64,000 bases of DNA. It comes from Spinacia oleracea. Taxonomy: Eukaryota; Streptophyta; Magnoliopsida; Caryophyllales; Amaranthaceae. Every line of letters begins with the position of its first letter. Position 1 is the stretch's first letter. The notes under the pieces were generated by a model. It saw only the letters and a program-made list of their open reading frames with translations. It had not been told where the DNA came from and searched no databases. This document shows, piece by piece, positions 1 to 13,672 of this stretch. The translations under genes and the position numbers were made by a program. The DNA lies in the NCBI RefSeq assembly GCF_020520425.1, contig NC_079492.1, positions 114,859,157 to 114,923,156 of the forward strand, read 5' to 3'.

Positions 1-1306
1 AGAATTATTCTTTATAAGGTAAATTTCGAATTTCCCTATCTTTTAAGGAGTATTATTTATTGTTGATTTGCATAAACCCTTAAGTTTATATATCGATTTG
101 ATGTTTTTTTCCAATTTCAAAATTGCATTTGGTGGGTTTTTGGTATTATTCTATTTTTGTGTTCTGCAAATTTTGATGATATTCCAATTTGTTGTTTAGT
201 GTATGAAATTAGATGAAAGGTTTACAATTTGGTATATCGACTTAAAAAAAAAAAAAAAAAAAAAAAGAAGGTTATGACTAAATTTTGCTGAATTTGGAAA
301 ATTGGTAATATTAATCCAACCTTTGGCCGATTTTCGTTTACTAAGCCTACATATGGGATTTTTTTAAATAATCCCAAATTTATGACCTACCTACTTTAAT
401 TGGGCTTAACATGTTGTAGGGTGGAAATTATGATTTTTTCCCCTCTTTTTCTTTATATTTCCTCCTTCCTTTCTCTTTTCTCCTCTTTTCGTTTGCAATT
501 TTGTTCTTCTCCTCTGCTCTCCTCTCCCTCCCACCATTTTTCTTCTACTTCTTCTCCACCATTCTTGCTCCCTCACACCTCTTTATTTGAACTTCTAAAA
601 AAAAATATTACTGATTACTATGGCTAGGGTAAAGCCAGAATCCGTCGGATCTGGGTCTTCATCAAATTCAAATGGAGGAATGGTGCCCTAATTTGGATTT
701 ATAGCGTTTTTTGTGAGAATTCGAGCATAGTTGACTATTTACAATATAAGGTGGTTATCATATTTAGATCATGAGCTTGAATCGGCCGCTTTTGATCCCA
801 TCACCGAAAATATCGAATCCCGATGAAATTGTGTCGGTGCCTGCTGCCGTTGTTGATCTTACCGTTCATGAGACCATTTTCCAATTTTGGAGTGATTTTT
901 GTATCAAACAATAAAGGGAAAATTTTCCTTCCATTTCCCTCACCCCCAAACTTTGCTGAGCAAACAATGGAAAAGTACTCTTCCTTTCTCTCCATATTTC
1001 TTTATCCAAACAGCTGTTAGCCTTTCATCAATAAGAGGATGACTGACTAAAGAGTAAAAAAACCAACCAAGAGTCTAAGTTGTTGACGCACACTTTACGG
1101 ATTTATTTTACGCATGCACGTCTACACACACATTGACACGGGGGGGAGGGGGGGGGGGGGGGGGGTTGCACGCATGTATTCATTATTGTGCATATAGATG
1201 TGTATCAATATGTGTGTGTGTGTGTACGTGTGGGGAAGATTGAGAGAGTATTTATGAGTAACTATGCAAGAATTCCAAAGGTAACTCTAGTTATAAAGAA
1301 CATTAC
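1..1306. other. No exon found; probable intron of the Rab3GAP gene
   Basis: I found no convincing coding exon here on either strand. Because the last recognised Rab3GAP exon (1307-1346, minus) ends in a donor site at phase 1, this interval should be intron, with the remaining exons beyond the left edge. It holds an A-run near 243-266, a G-run near 1141-1165 and a TG microsatellite near 1209-1224. A short ATG reading frame at 620-690 (plus) looks fortuitous. Confidence 0.5.
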
Positions 1307-4300
1307 CAGATTGTAAGATCTCTCTCTCTAGCTGGGCAGACAAGCTCTGCAATAAAATCACAAAATCCTTGAAGAGTTTATTATAATAAATTTCTACAAA
1401 GATATTCTACTCTTAATTTTGAGAGAGGGGGAAGGGTTCTTTATGATAACAGTCTGATTTATATTCTCTTTAAAACATCAGAAACCATTTGAACATAATA
1501 TTTGCTGCGCATTCAAAAACCAAAGTTTTCTGGCCTCCATTGTAGGCATTATATCCCATCAGCTCTTAAGGGGGTGTGATTGGATCTTCAACAGTTTTAC
1601 AAAGAATTAAGGGGAGGAGTAATATGGGCACAGCTAAGTATAGTTTCTTTAAGAAGCTCGATTAAGGGGTGGAGGGAGTGAAGCCACCACTGAATACCCC
1701 CTGCCCCAAACCCAGGGACCAAATATTTGGCCCACAGTTAGAATTAAAAATATATGTCCACGAAGTGTCCTCTTGGTCTGAAATAGTAATCTACTGTGTG
1801 TTCCATAACAAAGATTAGCAGACACATCTTTTGTAACGGTAGAGAAAAGACCGTATTATACCAAAAGCCCCTAAAAAACCCAGTAAGGTAAGAGCGCATT
1901 CCTGAAGTCCTTGTACGAATAAAGGTGGGGTCTCGAGACTCTCGACTGATAAGTTCTAGTATGGTGTCATGGTGGGTAGGATGGTCTCTTCCATCGGAGC
2001 TTCACTAACATCAAAGCTTGGAAAACCTTTACCTTGAATTTTATTTCATTGAAAACAATCCAACTATGAAAACTTATTCTTATTGAATAAAAGAACTGTT
2101 TAATACTATGAAGATCATTTGAATTTGAATTTTTAACTGACCATTGTGGTGCCATTTGGTTACAGCTCCTATTGATATCGCTGAAAAACATTAAACCAGA
2201 ACAATTGATTGTAAGTTGAAAAAAAGTACTTACAGATGAAACGCCGAATGCTGCAACAGCATGTAACCGCTCTTCATGAATATCTTCGGTCATTGGTGGT
2301 GCATCCTATCAACATTAAGGTAGGTCTAAAAGAAATTAGCAAGACCAGACAAATATCTGGAAAAATTACAAAAAAGATTGAAGAAACAACGGACAGCCCA
2401 AAGACAAGTCAGAAAACCTGAGTAAATGGAACATGCATTCTTTGGCATGAGCTCAACAGCGTCATTGATCCTGCACCACCAGCTGAACCTCTTCTAATGC
2501 GATCAGATGCCACTTCAAGGGCATTAAGGTCATTCGATGCCTCTTGGGTGTCATCCAAACCATCCTGTCTCTTTCTGCTGCATCCCAAATGTTATGCGGC
2601 AATAAAAAGACATGCTTTCAATTTAACATTAAAAACAAGATATCTTGCACAAGCGGAACATGTAACTAGAGGTTTTGACGACGATGGCAAAAGACCAGAT
2701 TAGAAAACTAAAACAAAATTTCCGTCTTTTAATGTAATCCTCCTTTTAACCTTAAAGTTCTCACCACAAAACAAGTGATCCCCAGGATATATAATAGGTT
2801 GGTGCACATACAAATTGCTGGTATAATAATTTTCTATCGAGATAGGTTGTACTAGTTCAAAGTTTGGGAGTCAGTGGGAGTCAAAGAAGACATCAAAGTG
2901 TAGCTCAACTCCCCAAACATAAATGTGACTTGTGATTCTTAGGGCCCAATGCCTAGCAAAGCATCGATGATGCCAAGTACAGCACTAGTTAACTAGGTGA
3001 AATGCCAGTAGAAACTAGAGGTGAAGTCGAAAGGCTCCAAGAAGACTCCCAAGCTTGCGACACTCGTCACATTACCATGACACCAAGGGTTGAAAACACC
3101 TTGACACCAAATAGCTCGCTTTTAGGCAATAACTCCCACATGTGAAGCCCTCAAGGACCCACAACCATCAACAGAAACTAGAACAAAGCCTCCTAGATAT
3201 AGTGAACAGTGACACCCTGCATAAGCATAGACCACAAACTAAAACAACTTGGTAGTAGGAAACTTGGTATACCCCAAAGTTCATTTTTATAAGACGCTTT
3301 AGAAAGCTGATTTCAAGAATCAAGAAAATTTTAATGGAAAAGTACACATATGTTTACTTTTCCTTGGTGCCTACAATGGAAACACTGCCAAGTTCAAAAG
3401 AATCATACTTCGCCAGACACATCCCAAAAGTCCTCCCTTACACCTAACTCATGTACAATGTTACATAATACTCCAGTAGTCCAGTCCCCCGCGAACTGTG
3501 TATTGGGAACGCGTGTACTGGTACTATTGAACAATTTTGGGATACTTTAACTGTTTAACATAATTAGGTAGCGAATTGCGCTCCGTGTACCATTCCACGT
3601 ATTAAAGCGCACCGTGAATTAGAAAACACTCTTCATGTACCTTACCTGAGTACAAGACCCCCCCCCCCCCCCCCCCACCTCCTTAATTTCCCGCAGGCTT
3701 TTTTCTTTAGAGAGTAGGAGTAAAATTTCCCCACAGAGTATGTAGGATCATCCTAATAAGTAGTTCATGACATCAATCTTATAGCGAGTGAAAGGCTGTT
3801 CAAGGAGTTCCCTCATAAACTTACAGTGAGGCAAAAGCAACAACACGCCTAGAGAACAACCAAAAAACAATTTCGTAGAGTTTCTCTTGCTAACCTGTGA
3901 GTTCCCACATGTAAATTTTCAGTGGGACCCGGCTTGGACAAAAAATCTTCCTACAGTTCCATTGAAATAAGTATGTCAACAAACATAGAACATTAACAGG
4001 AAAACTCAAGAGGTGCAAAGATACAACATAACCACCTCGATGTGGCTAGGAACATCATCTTTGCCTTCTGTAGCATCAAAAAACTCTGCATTTGCTTCAC
4101 GTTTCTTTTCAATACACATGGCAAGCTGGGTGATACATGCATAAAATGTTTATTAAAAGCTGTCAACATCTTTTATTTATTTATTAAAATGCATATGAAG
4201 ACTGCATATAAAGACTCCTAACAAATTCCACAAAATCTAATTCCTGAGAAGCTTACCATCTGTAATTTCTGATGAACCAAGCAAGAGGAGAGATCAATGG

Positions 4301-7300
4301 TGTCATTAACAGGTATTCTCGGCAATGGTTGTGATTCTTCCCAGCACCAACGAACTTCTCGGACAAACTCAATCCAGAGCATGGCTATAGCTGACCAGAC
4401 ACAAAGAGGAAAAGTTCAGGAAGAAAGAAAGATTGACATTGAAAAAACTGAGGGTAATCACTTTTTCCCTTACTCTTCTTTTTCTTTTTCTATTTTTGTC
4501 CTTTTTAATAAGAATGTTTAATCGTCGAAGAGTCATGATTAATAGTTTACAGTAACTAGATTCAAGGTTTTGGAATTACCTCGTATATTGCAGTTACCAA
4601 GCCACAGAGACTGTAAGCAAAATTGTGCAAATAGTGACTCTGATGGTGCGCCTTTAATAGCTCGAGAACTTTTGTTGTCACCTTTTGAAAAATCTAATGC
4701 TTCAACTCCTGCAAGAATAATATCATGAGCTTGAAACTGTGAACAGTACAATATATCAGATCAACTTATTGATTATCAACAGTCCTGCAAAGTAAACCTA
4801 GCAAGCCTGACCCAAGAAAAAGGGACCACTAAACGAATCTAGAATTTAGCGATAATAGCCCATATATCAAGTCTTAAGAGTTTCACACACTAAATTTTTC
4901 AGCTGCATAGAATTTCCAACACTATACAGGGCATCTGACAGCCATGCAAGAAAGCTAAAACCAAGTGTTATTACCAACTACCTAATCAATCTCACTCCTT
5001 TTCCATCCCACACTATCTAAGTTAAGATTGTTGATAGACAATTGGATCTAAGATAACATATTAGCAACAAATGATGCATTTGGCATAATACATTAGTAAA
5101 GCAGACTACTCACATTTGTCAAAAAGTATATTTCCTACTTGAATAGCAAGAACAACCTCATACGGTCATATTTATTCAATAAATCACCAATGTAAATTTC
5201 AGAGAGCTTATTTTGTACTTGAATTTGCTGGTGAAGTTTTTAAGGGGTGATATCCTTTGATGCTCCTTGAAAAACACCAACATCCCCACAACACACACAC
5301 AACAACTTCCCACTTTCCCAGTATATCCTGCCAAAGCAGGCCTCTGGGTAGGGGGAGGTAGATCTGCATAGTCTGCCTTGAACCAGCCAAAAACTATTAC
5401 TATTCTTTTATCCGTGAATGTCGGGAGGGGGGTGGAACCTTACACTCCCACTAAAGCATCCAACTCTTAGCCATAATGCACACCGGCTAAAGCACCTTAT
5501 GATGTTTTCTCCTCCCAAAAACTATCCAGTTCACCTGTATGTGGGCCAAAAAAGACGCAGCACATGTTCAGAATTCCCTTAAACCAAAGGAAATTTTGTT
5601 AGAAACAACCTTTTAAATGTCACTTTTTGTCATAAACAACCTTATAAAGCACAAAACAACCTTTTATCAAAATTTTCTTTGTCAAGTAGGACCTTTTGTG
5701 CCCAGCAGTGAAAAGTGCATTCCAGCAATTTGTGTTTTACCGAACTTACTATTGGAACAAAGAGCACCAAAAAGGTCAGATTATAGATGAAATCTCCACT
5801 ACTATTTTCCCACTAAACATATGTTCTTGAACACCACTCTCTCCTACCTTGGCCAACAAACCAAATTCCATTTAACAAAATGATCCCTCTTCCGAGCCTT
5901 CTCCCATCTACTACCAACCATAGAGCCCAAGATACCTTCTTTCTGATGCCTATTCCTATTATAGGCCATCCACATATCATTCCTAGTTAGTGTTTGCTCT
6001 TCAAAGCTCACCAAAACTATCGAGCCTATCTAATGACAAAGTCTTCTGAAGAACCACTCATTTCAATGCCCAAACATCACCAAAGACTCTAGCATTTCAA
6101 ACCTTCAAAATTCTCATTGAAGAACCTCAGCTCATCCCACCACTTAAAGAGCCCCTAAAATATTATTAAAAGGTCCATGTATGATCTATCTATAAACCTT
6201 AACAAGATAAAAACCCATATGATGATCAAGATTGCATCTAAGGGCAGTAACTTCAGCCTAATCAAGGAACTCCTCATACTACCCCGTGGAATAAAGAAAC
6301 CTCTCCAACCTTGAAGTAGCATTCCAATGTCCCCAACCAACCAACCATTTGAGCTAACAACCTTCATGAAATTCTTTGAGAGACCGACTATCCCAACCCT
6401 TACATTCCCTAAATTGGCACAAGACACAGGACTCCTAAGCTCCCTCAGGGACACTCTTACACCAGCAACCTCACCAACAAGATCTAGTAAATTAACAAAC
6501 AGTCAAGGAAGGCTTGCCACTAAACCTACACATACCCTGGGGGTAGGTATAGTCATTATACCCTGGAATCTTATTGGTTTTATATGCCAAGTCACATCCC
6601 AGTCACGTCCTAGTCAGTCCCAAAAATTTGAAAGCGATTTTAAATTTGAATTTTAAAAAAAGAAAAAAAAAGTTAAATTTTATTTAATTACTGAACTATC
6701 GATGAAACCGATGTTGGATTATTCTTTATTTTTTTCTCGATCTTGATTGTTATGTCGAGTATGTCAAGCATTTAACTACGAATTTGGTTTCCAGATTCCA
6801 TCTCTGCAATGGATTCTCCATCGACGGTTGAATTCATACCTGAATTGAGTTCGATGAAACCGGAGTTGAACTAAAATAAAATTTCGATGATACCGAGGAT
6901 GTCTGCCTCTTTCGTTATTTTGGTGATTACCTTTCAAAATTACTAATTTCTTCCATTTTAGACGAATATTCGAGATCGATGTTCAAGTAAACTTCCGATT
7001 GCAAAGTCAGTTTCAGTCAAAATGGTTATTTGGTGTAAAACTGAACCAAATGAGACGCAAGTTAATGAAAAAAAATGAATACAATTTTCCAAAACTAAAT
7101 GAATAAGAACTATGAATCTTAGCACAAAGGAACAAAAGTCAGAAACGTACCTTATACAAAGTTTGATAAAGAAGGAAAATGTACAATTAGCGCTGCAATG
7201 GAGGTTAGGAAAACAATTAATTTTTTTTTTTTATTGAAATTTTGGGCGGTATAATTTTTGGAGGATTTTTTTGGCGGTATAATAAGTCCCGCTCAACAGG

Positions 7301-10300
7301 GCTGTAATGGCGGTATTACCTGAAATTTTTCCCCCCCTTAGGTTAGTACTTTCCCCGCAGATCTCATTTCTTCCTTTCCTCCCCTAATGGGGCAGCAGGA
7401 TAGTGTTTCCTAACTTTGCCTGCTTGTCAAATCACTCAATCACAATATCAGCTAACCTGACTTCTATTCCCTCTTTAAATTCTCAATGAAATTCTATTCC
7501 TTCAAACTTTATCTCAAAAATGAAGGGCAGTAAATCTGAGTTACATACACCATATTATAATTACTAGTTTACTACCTAGTAACTAAAAGCACTGCAAGCT
7601 TTCGGCCAATACAATTATCAAGAAAAACGAGGAAGTATAACCATAACAAAATACACAAGGAAGCAGCCCAACAAAAGTTTGATCAGACTGTTCAGATAAA
7701 CTTGAAAACAAAATAGAATACTCCAACTCTAACCAGTCTAGCCAAAGTGAATACAGGAGGATGAAAATGAGTACCCTCATGAAAAAGCTCTTTCAATACA
7801 CGGGCGACAACAGTTGGTGGCGGAATGGATGCTGAAGACCTCAATTTTTCTGCATTGGAATCTACTGAGAAATCCAAAAAAACTCATGAGGTTCGATGCT
7901 CAAGTGCTCAACAAGGAAAATTATACAACCAACATCATTGTGTCTCTAGCTCGGTAAAAGTAATAGCAGCTAACAGGAATGAAAAGACATACACTGAAAC
8001 TTTTCAAACCTGACACAAAATCTTCCAAAAATTGAGCCTCAAACGACATCTCTAAGGCAACAACCAAGAGAGATAGTTGTGAAGCAAATCCAACTGTCTT
8101 CACTTTCTGACTGTGATTTCTGATTGAAAGAAGAAAACCACAATGCCATCACTTACCAAAAGAATACCGGGAGGCAAAAAAATATCAGGACAGAGGAATA
8201 CAGCAGACAGAGATATGATTTGGCATTGCTGATAAAGCACACAAAAACCCTCCCTCCCTCCTCCTCTCAAACAGGCGTCATATCCATCTGTGATACAACA
8301 TATCCATCTGTGATACATATTAACATTTGGGAGCATCTAAAAAGGCAGAGCTAACTCATAAGAGACATCATCCTCTACGTATCAACAACTCCTCATAGTT
8401 TAAAGAGAAACAACAACAGAATCGATTCAAAGTCATATTCTTCATGTGCTCAAATTAACAAATTTAAATCACCAAGTCCTCATCCAGAAATCACCGGACT
8501 AAATATAAGAAAGTGAACCGTTAAGCAAGAAGCTTGAATATAAATAAGTGTGATTCCCTTTAATGCCTTCCCCCCACCCTTGAGGAAATTAAAAGGATGA
8601 GCAGAAAGCAAATCGGGTTTGGCACTCCAGGACAAGATGTCCTCAGTCCTTATATAAGAACAAAGAGAATGTGAAAGAACTCGCGAGTCAAAGGAACTCA
8701 TGCAGGAGCCACGAGGATAATATGAAAAGGCATTATCACCCATGTCAAAACAGTTACTCCCTCCGTCCCGGAATACTCGACCCGGTTTGACCGGCACAGA
8801 GTTTAAGGGACTTGAATTGACTTATTTAATTTAATAGGTAGTAGTTGATAGTGGGGTATTATTTTAATGTAGTTAGTGGGAATGTGTAAAGGGGTGGGGT
8901 TGGGGGAGAGTAGGGGTTGAATTTTTAATTATTTTTTGTATGGAGTAGGGGGTAGGTGGGTTAATAGGGGTGGAGTGAGAAATAATATAATATTGTTAGA
9001 ATATTTCCATTTTTAGAAACAGGTCAAGTATTAAGGGACGGCCTGATAAGGAAAACAGGTCAAGTATTCCGGGACGGAGGGAGTATACGAAACCAAAAGT
9101 ATATAAAGATAATACATCGGTTAAAGACTTACAAATTTTCCAAGATAGTCGGAAGTAGAAGCCACATTTTAGCTTCATGAGGTGAAGAATTTTCAATTTC
9201 AGCCATCTCAAGGGAGCTCTCAATCGTCCTATCTGACCATATTGTGACTAACTCAAAACCTGCATGAATTCAATTTTTCAGGACTACAGCCACTTATGAT
9301 ACACAGCCCCAGAAGTCTAAGCTGTTCTATTCCTGAATACCTAATTAATTTGCAGATCGTGGAATTATAATCAATGTTAATTTGCCAATTTGACGGAAAA
9401 ACATTCATATTCAACCCTTTTGATCAAAGCATTTATTACATTGGCATAAGCACAACAACAACGCACGGATATGTCAAAGCTTGAAAGTCTCACATCATGT
9501 CACTGAGAAAATCAAAAAAAAAAATCATAGCCTTTGGGAGCCCAAAAAGATTTCCTAATTTGTCTGACCAACTCACATAAGCATGCAACGTTCTTTATTT
9601 TCTTAGTACCACAAAGAAATTCAGAAAGACATCTTTATATCCCTTCTAGAAAGGAAGCAAAAATATAAATCTACCTTTTACTGGATCTTCAGCTGAATAC
9701 CATTCACTCCAAGGGCAGTCATCATCCCATTGAGATCTCGGATGCAGTTCACCCTTGGCACCCGCACTAGATTCTATGTTCTCACCTTCAGCTTCATGCA
9801 TATAATCATCATCATCACATGGAATGGTTCTGTAAGTGAGCTTCATGGTAAATTGAACTTTGTACAGATGCGTCGAGAAATCCACTGTAGAAAAGGCCTT
9901 GCATTTTGAAAAAGTTAGTAAAAGTTCATATTATTTTGAAGAAATGATGCTTGCAGAGCATTTGATATCATTTTGAAGAAATGATGCGTGCAGAGCATGT
10001 ATATAAGGTGAAAAATAATTTCCACTAAAACCATGCACTAGATTAGAAACTCACAAATTTAGACACAAACAGCTCATACAACCCTTCCAAATGCATGAGC
10101 TTCACAGGAACCTGACTCCTGATGCAGTCTGATTCGAACCTTCTTGTGAACACAGTTCCCATATTTTGTATACCAATATGCGCTTTTCGAGAAGGGTCAT
10201 GAACAGGGACAAAGGCTGGCCATAGACTGAATTGTGGGTTGCACAAAGGCTTATAAATTATTAGAAGGAACATAAAAAAATTATACAGGACTGGAGCATA

Positions 10301-11474
10301 ATCTTATGGAAAAGATGCGAAAAAGAAACACGGTAAAGGAATACAATTACAAGATGACATACTAATGTTCAAGTGACTTTATGCATGTTTTAATTAATAG
10401 TAAGGATTGTTCATGAGATTCAATAAGTCGCTGAACTCATTTTTGTAACATGCTTAACTATTACCTGCAACAACAGTTGGACATAGCAATTGCAACTGCA
10501 CTGAGAAGCTTGCTGGACTCTGGTGGATTCAACACTACACCACTAGCACTCTGTGGCGCAATTATCTGTACAAAAAGAAACTCAAACAAATGAAAAAAAT
10601 GGAATCAAAGATGCTCATGAAGCTCGTTTTCCAAGTGTAAATATTACCAAAAACTCAGTTACTCCAAATGCCAGCTGCAAATGGTGCCAAGTAGAGTCCC
10701 AGTTTGTGACTTTACCTGTTCAAAGCAAGAGAGACCAACCAGTTAGGTAAGGGAAGAACCAGAAATAGATAAGCACAATGAAACCTTATTTCTAGTATAC
10801 CTGTATGCTTCTCTCTAAAGTAATACTCCATAGAATAGCTTTTCTTATCATGTTTAAGCTCACATTTGGCTTTATAAAGGTTTTTCGAAGTCCCTACAAG
10901 CACGGCACCCTTCTCCTGGAGGACATCCAATAATTCAAATACACTGTACACAAATAAAACCAGGAAATCGTCTACATATAGAGGTAAAAAGAACTTGTAA
11001 GCAACATCAAAAAAACACCTAAGCAACAAGAATAATCAGACCATCATTATCAACAAGCATGCCAAGAACTCCACATTGTCAATCACTAATTAAAAACAAG
11101 CATACCAACAAGTTCTTAGGGCCATCAGCCATCCAACGGCGACACACCGCTTCAATCTCTGATATAAACCTGATCAAGAAATTCAAACTCTCACTTAATT
11201 AGACATTGTTCATCTGCTCACCTAATTATTTCATGATGAAGGACATTATCGTTCCAATATAATCATCTGACAGCATGTTAGAAGCGCATACCTTTCCCAA
11301 GAGGAGGCAAGCGTGAAATCATCAAAACGTTCTAGCTGCATATACCACATTTTAGCTTTAATTAGCAAAATTCCTCTTCAAAATCAAATATGATTGAACA
11401 AAAATTGCAAAATTGTATACCTCGTCTACTTCAGCTTCATCATCTTCACTACTGCAATTCATCATGCTTGTCAT
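1307..11474 (-). CDS. RAB3GAP1-like: Rab3 GTPase-activating protein catalytic subunit, partial (17 exons, 3' end off left edge)
   Basis: The Rab3GAP catalytic subunit works with a non-catalytic partner on Rab GTPases in membrane traffic. The exons I can join, in coding order, are 11421-11474, 11292-11335, 11106-11169, 10801-10915, 10648-10715, 10465-10565, 10055-10226, 9675-9897, 9133-9259, 8010-8110, 7775-7864, 4580-4708, 4257-4390, 4036-4125, 2418-2564, 2234-2305 and 1307-1346. Together they give 590 codons without a stop, every intron is GT..AG, and all phases fit. Family-typical blocks are FTLASSWERFISEIE, FVPVHDPSRKAHIGIQNMG, WSEWYSAEDPVKG, FAQFCLQSLWLGNCNIRAI, WIEFVREVRWCWEE and DAPPMTEDIHEERL. 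The start is the ATG at 11474, with an in-frame TGA just upstream. The conserved C-terminal part of the family (roughly the last third) is absent because the gene leaves the window. The family assignment is from remembered plant homologues; the splice model is read directly from the sequence. Confidence 0.9.
4709..7774 (-). other. Large Rab3GAP intron without recognised genes
   Basis: This 3.1-kb intron separates the exons ending LFHEG and beginning with VEALDFSKG. I see no coding exon. The part from about 5,600 to 7,400 has the look of old repetitive insertions (A- and T-runs, short direct repeats such as gatgaaaccgatg), but I could not define element ends or target duplications. Confidence 0.45.
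8757..9083. mobile_element. Stowaway-type MITE in a Rab3GAP intron
   Basis: The ends are inverted copies: CTCCCTCCGTCCCGGAATA on the left and its complement ending GGGACGGAGGGAG on the right. A TA target duplication flanks it (8755-8756 and 9084-9085). This is the signature of Tc1/mariner-derived Stowaway MITEs. It is about 327 bp, has no coding capacity, and sits in the intron between the exons at 9133-9259 and 8010-8110. Confidence 0.88.
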
Positions 11475-11724
11475 CTTCCTCAATCAATGTCGCAATGTAA
11501 GAAGCACCAAAATAGAGACTGAATTTGATAATTCTAGTTGCAATTGATGTAATTCCAATTCGCAGCGCTTCAATTCTTACAAATGTCGAATTTGAAATTG
11601 CAGCACCATGAACTACTTGATATTGAAGGTCGAGATTTATTACCGGTGATTCGGTGAAGGTCGTGGTTGCTTCCGCGAAAAGCGATCTATGAATTGCAAA
11701 ATTTCGGAACAATTGGGGTTCACC

Positions 11725-12583
11725 TAGAGCTGTCAAAACGGTTATTCGAGTCGGGTCGGGGTCTGGTCATCTCTAGTCTCGGGTCATGATCTGGTCGGGT
11801 CATGATCTGGTCGGGTCGTGTCGGGTCATTTTATCACCGGGTGCAGGTCGGGTTCGGTCAGGTTGAAAATTCGTCAGGTCATGCCGGGTTATTTTTCCAT
11901 TTCGGTATAGGTCGGGTTCGGTTCGGGTTCGGGTCGGGTCTTTTTCTAGTCGGGTACAATTACGGGTTCGAGTCTTAACGAGTCGGGTCAAGTTCGGATC
12001 GGATAATTACCGGGTCAGTTAAAATTCAGGTCGGGTTCACTATCGGACACGGATTAAGACCGGATACGATAGCTATCAAGATTAGTCAAGTTTTAACCTT
12101 ATAATTAACTTTTATAAATTTGGTTAAATTTGGTTTAACGCTTTTCACTCGTTCTAGATTAGGTAATTATAAAAAATATATTAACTTGATTTAAGTTATT
12201 ATTTAGTTAGGTCAATGAAAAATCGGGTTGTCAACAGGTCGCGTAAATTCAGGTAACGGGTTGCCACGAATTGAGTCAATAACAGGTTTCATCGGGTTAT
12301 AATCGGTTTCGGGTTGACATCAGGTCGGGTGTTGAATCGGGTTCGGGTCATTTTTTGGTCGGGTAAACTGACTCAGTTCTGTTATCGGTTATATTTCGAT
12401 CGGGTATCAGGTACGGGTCCGAGTCATGCATTAGCGGGTCGAAATCGGTCGTCGGTTTTAACGGGTTGGATACGGTCAGGTTACGGGTTTCCTATTTTAA
12501 CAAAATTTCGGGTCTCGGGTCGGATCCGGATCCTTAAAAATACAGGTCGGTTTCTCGGGTCGGGTCAGTTTTTGACAGCTCTA
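11725..12583. mobile_element. Non-autonomous hAT element filled with a GGTCGGGT-rich degenerate array
   Basis: The termini are inverted repeats, TAGAGCTGTCAAAA on the left and TTTTGACAGCTCTA on the right. They are flanked by a perfect 8-bp duplication GGTTCACC (11717-11724 and 12584-12591). An 8-bp duplication with such ends is diagnostic of hAT elements. The 859-bp interior is a degenerate array of GGTCGGGT-like units; the open frames inside are by-products of the repeat. No transposase is present. It lies about 250 bp upstream of the Rab3GAP start codon, so it probably sits in the 5' UTR or promoter. Confidence 0.88.
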
Positions 12584-12591
12584 GGTTCACC

Positions 12592-13307
12592 TAATGTTAT
12601 TGGCCCGGGCAATGCCCCTCGAGTATTTACACGATTTTGTAATCCACGGGCAATGGCCCGGGCTCTAGGTTCACTAACATATACCGTAAATTTCATTCTA
12701 TGGAGCATTATGTATATAGTATATTGTTTATGATTTAAAATTGGTTAACGAACTTTTTGATACTTGATTTATATGAAACTCAATTTTTTTTATTCACTTA
12801 TACGTATTACCTTATAAGAAATTTCTTAAATTACAAATGTGGCCATGGATTACAAACTTACAAATATTTTAAGGAGGACATATTAGGCTAGTTAAAAATC
12901 AAGTACCATGTTTTTTTCCTATTTTCTATTATATTTTTTTTTAACAATTCAGGTAATGTTTGAGTAATTTCAAAAAAAAATAAAGATTCTTATATATGAT
13001 ATATGTATATAGAAACATTAACATTTCTTTATCATAAATGGTTACTCAAACATTGGGCATTAATTGTTAACGTTAATAGCATATATTCTATTTTGATTAA
13101 TTTAAAGTCATAAGTTAATGAATTGGAGTGGTGGTTAAAACTTTACATCAATGAAAGAAAGATCATGAGTTTGAGAATCTATACCAACATTTTTTTTTTT
13201 GTGAGGTAACAACATATATAATATGTGTGCATGACATGGAGACACGTGGAGAGATATCGTGCATTGCCTTGGAGAAGTATATAGATTTTGAGGTGTTGTA
13301 TATTATA
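12592..13307. other. AT-rich intergenic DNA with a GC palindrome-rich patch
   Basis: From 12600 to 12668 there is a GC-rich patch with two copies of a GGGCAATG..CCC palindrome; it ends CTAG like the Helitron-type termini elsewhere here. The word gctctaggttcac at the hAT right border recurs about 83 bp later, near 12663. The rest is AT-rich. A SINE-like stretch (A- and B-box resemblance) lies at about 13125-13180. No gene seen. Confidence 0.4.
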
Positions 13308-13672
13308 CTCCCTATGTTCCTTTTTTATCTTCCTACTGTAGAATATGGGTGAAAATTAAGAAAAATGGAATCTTGTAATGATTTGGTGTAAGAGAAAGTA
13401 ATAAAGAAATGAAGGAGGGAGAAGATATTTTTATTAAAATAATAAAAATCGTAAAAGTGGGGTTGGGTGGGTAAATGGGAAATGTGAATTAATTAAATAA
13501 AGGATTGTGGGGAAATTTATGGTAGAATATGTAAAGATTCTTAGGTTTTTTGGTAATTAGAAAGATAAAGAACGGTATTTTGGTAAAAAATTATGTACAA
13601 AAAAAAGAATCAGGAAGATCAAATAGGAATGCTATTTATGGAAACAGGAAGATAAAAAAGGAACGGAGGGAG
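13308..13672. mobile_element. Stowaway-type MITE
   Basis: The left end CTCCCTATGTTCCTTTTTT and the right end AAAAAAGGAACGGAGGGAG are inverted copies with a few mismatches. The flanks are TA on the left and AA on the right, so the target duplication has decayed by one base. Length is about 365 bp, AT-rich and non-coding. It is more diverged than the copy at 8757-9083. Confidence 0.75.

Noticed and set aside
400..627. Plus-strand frame of 75 codons
   Set aside because: It is a Phe/Ser/Leu-rich reading of CT-rich DNA without a homologue I know.
1141..1165. G-run as a quadruplex or regulatory element
   Set aside because: Similar homopolymer runs at 3658-3677 and 47280-47297 suggest simple slippage or assembly-prone tracts.
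1956..2233. Apparent C-terminal end of Rab3GAP after the exon at 2234-2305
   Set aside because: The exon ends in a canonical GTAAGT donor and joins in phase to 1307-1346, whose peptide fits the family. The frames ending near 1956-1967 are intron read-through.
8480..8797. Possible extra Rab3GAP exon on the minus strand
   Set aside because: The exons at 9133-9259 and 8010-8110 join in phase without it, and its frame runs into the MITE end.
11800..12733. Arg/Gly/Thr-rich frames in and beyond the hAT element
   Set aside because: They follow the GGTCGGGT repeat period and cross the element border.
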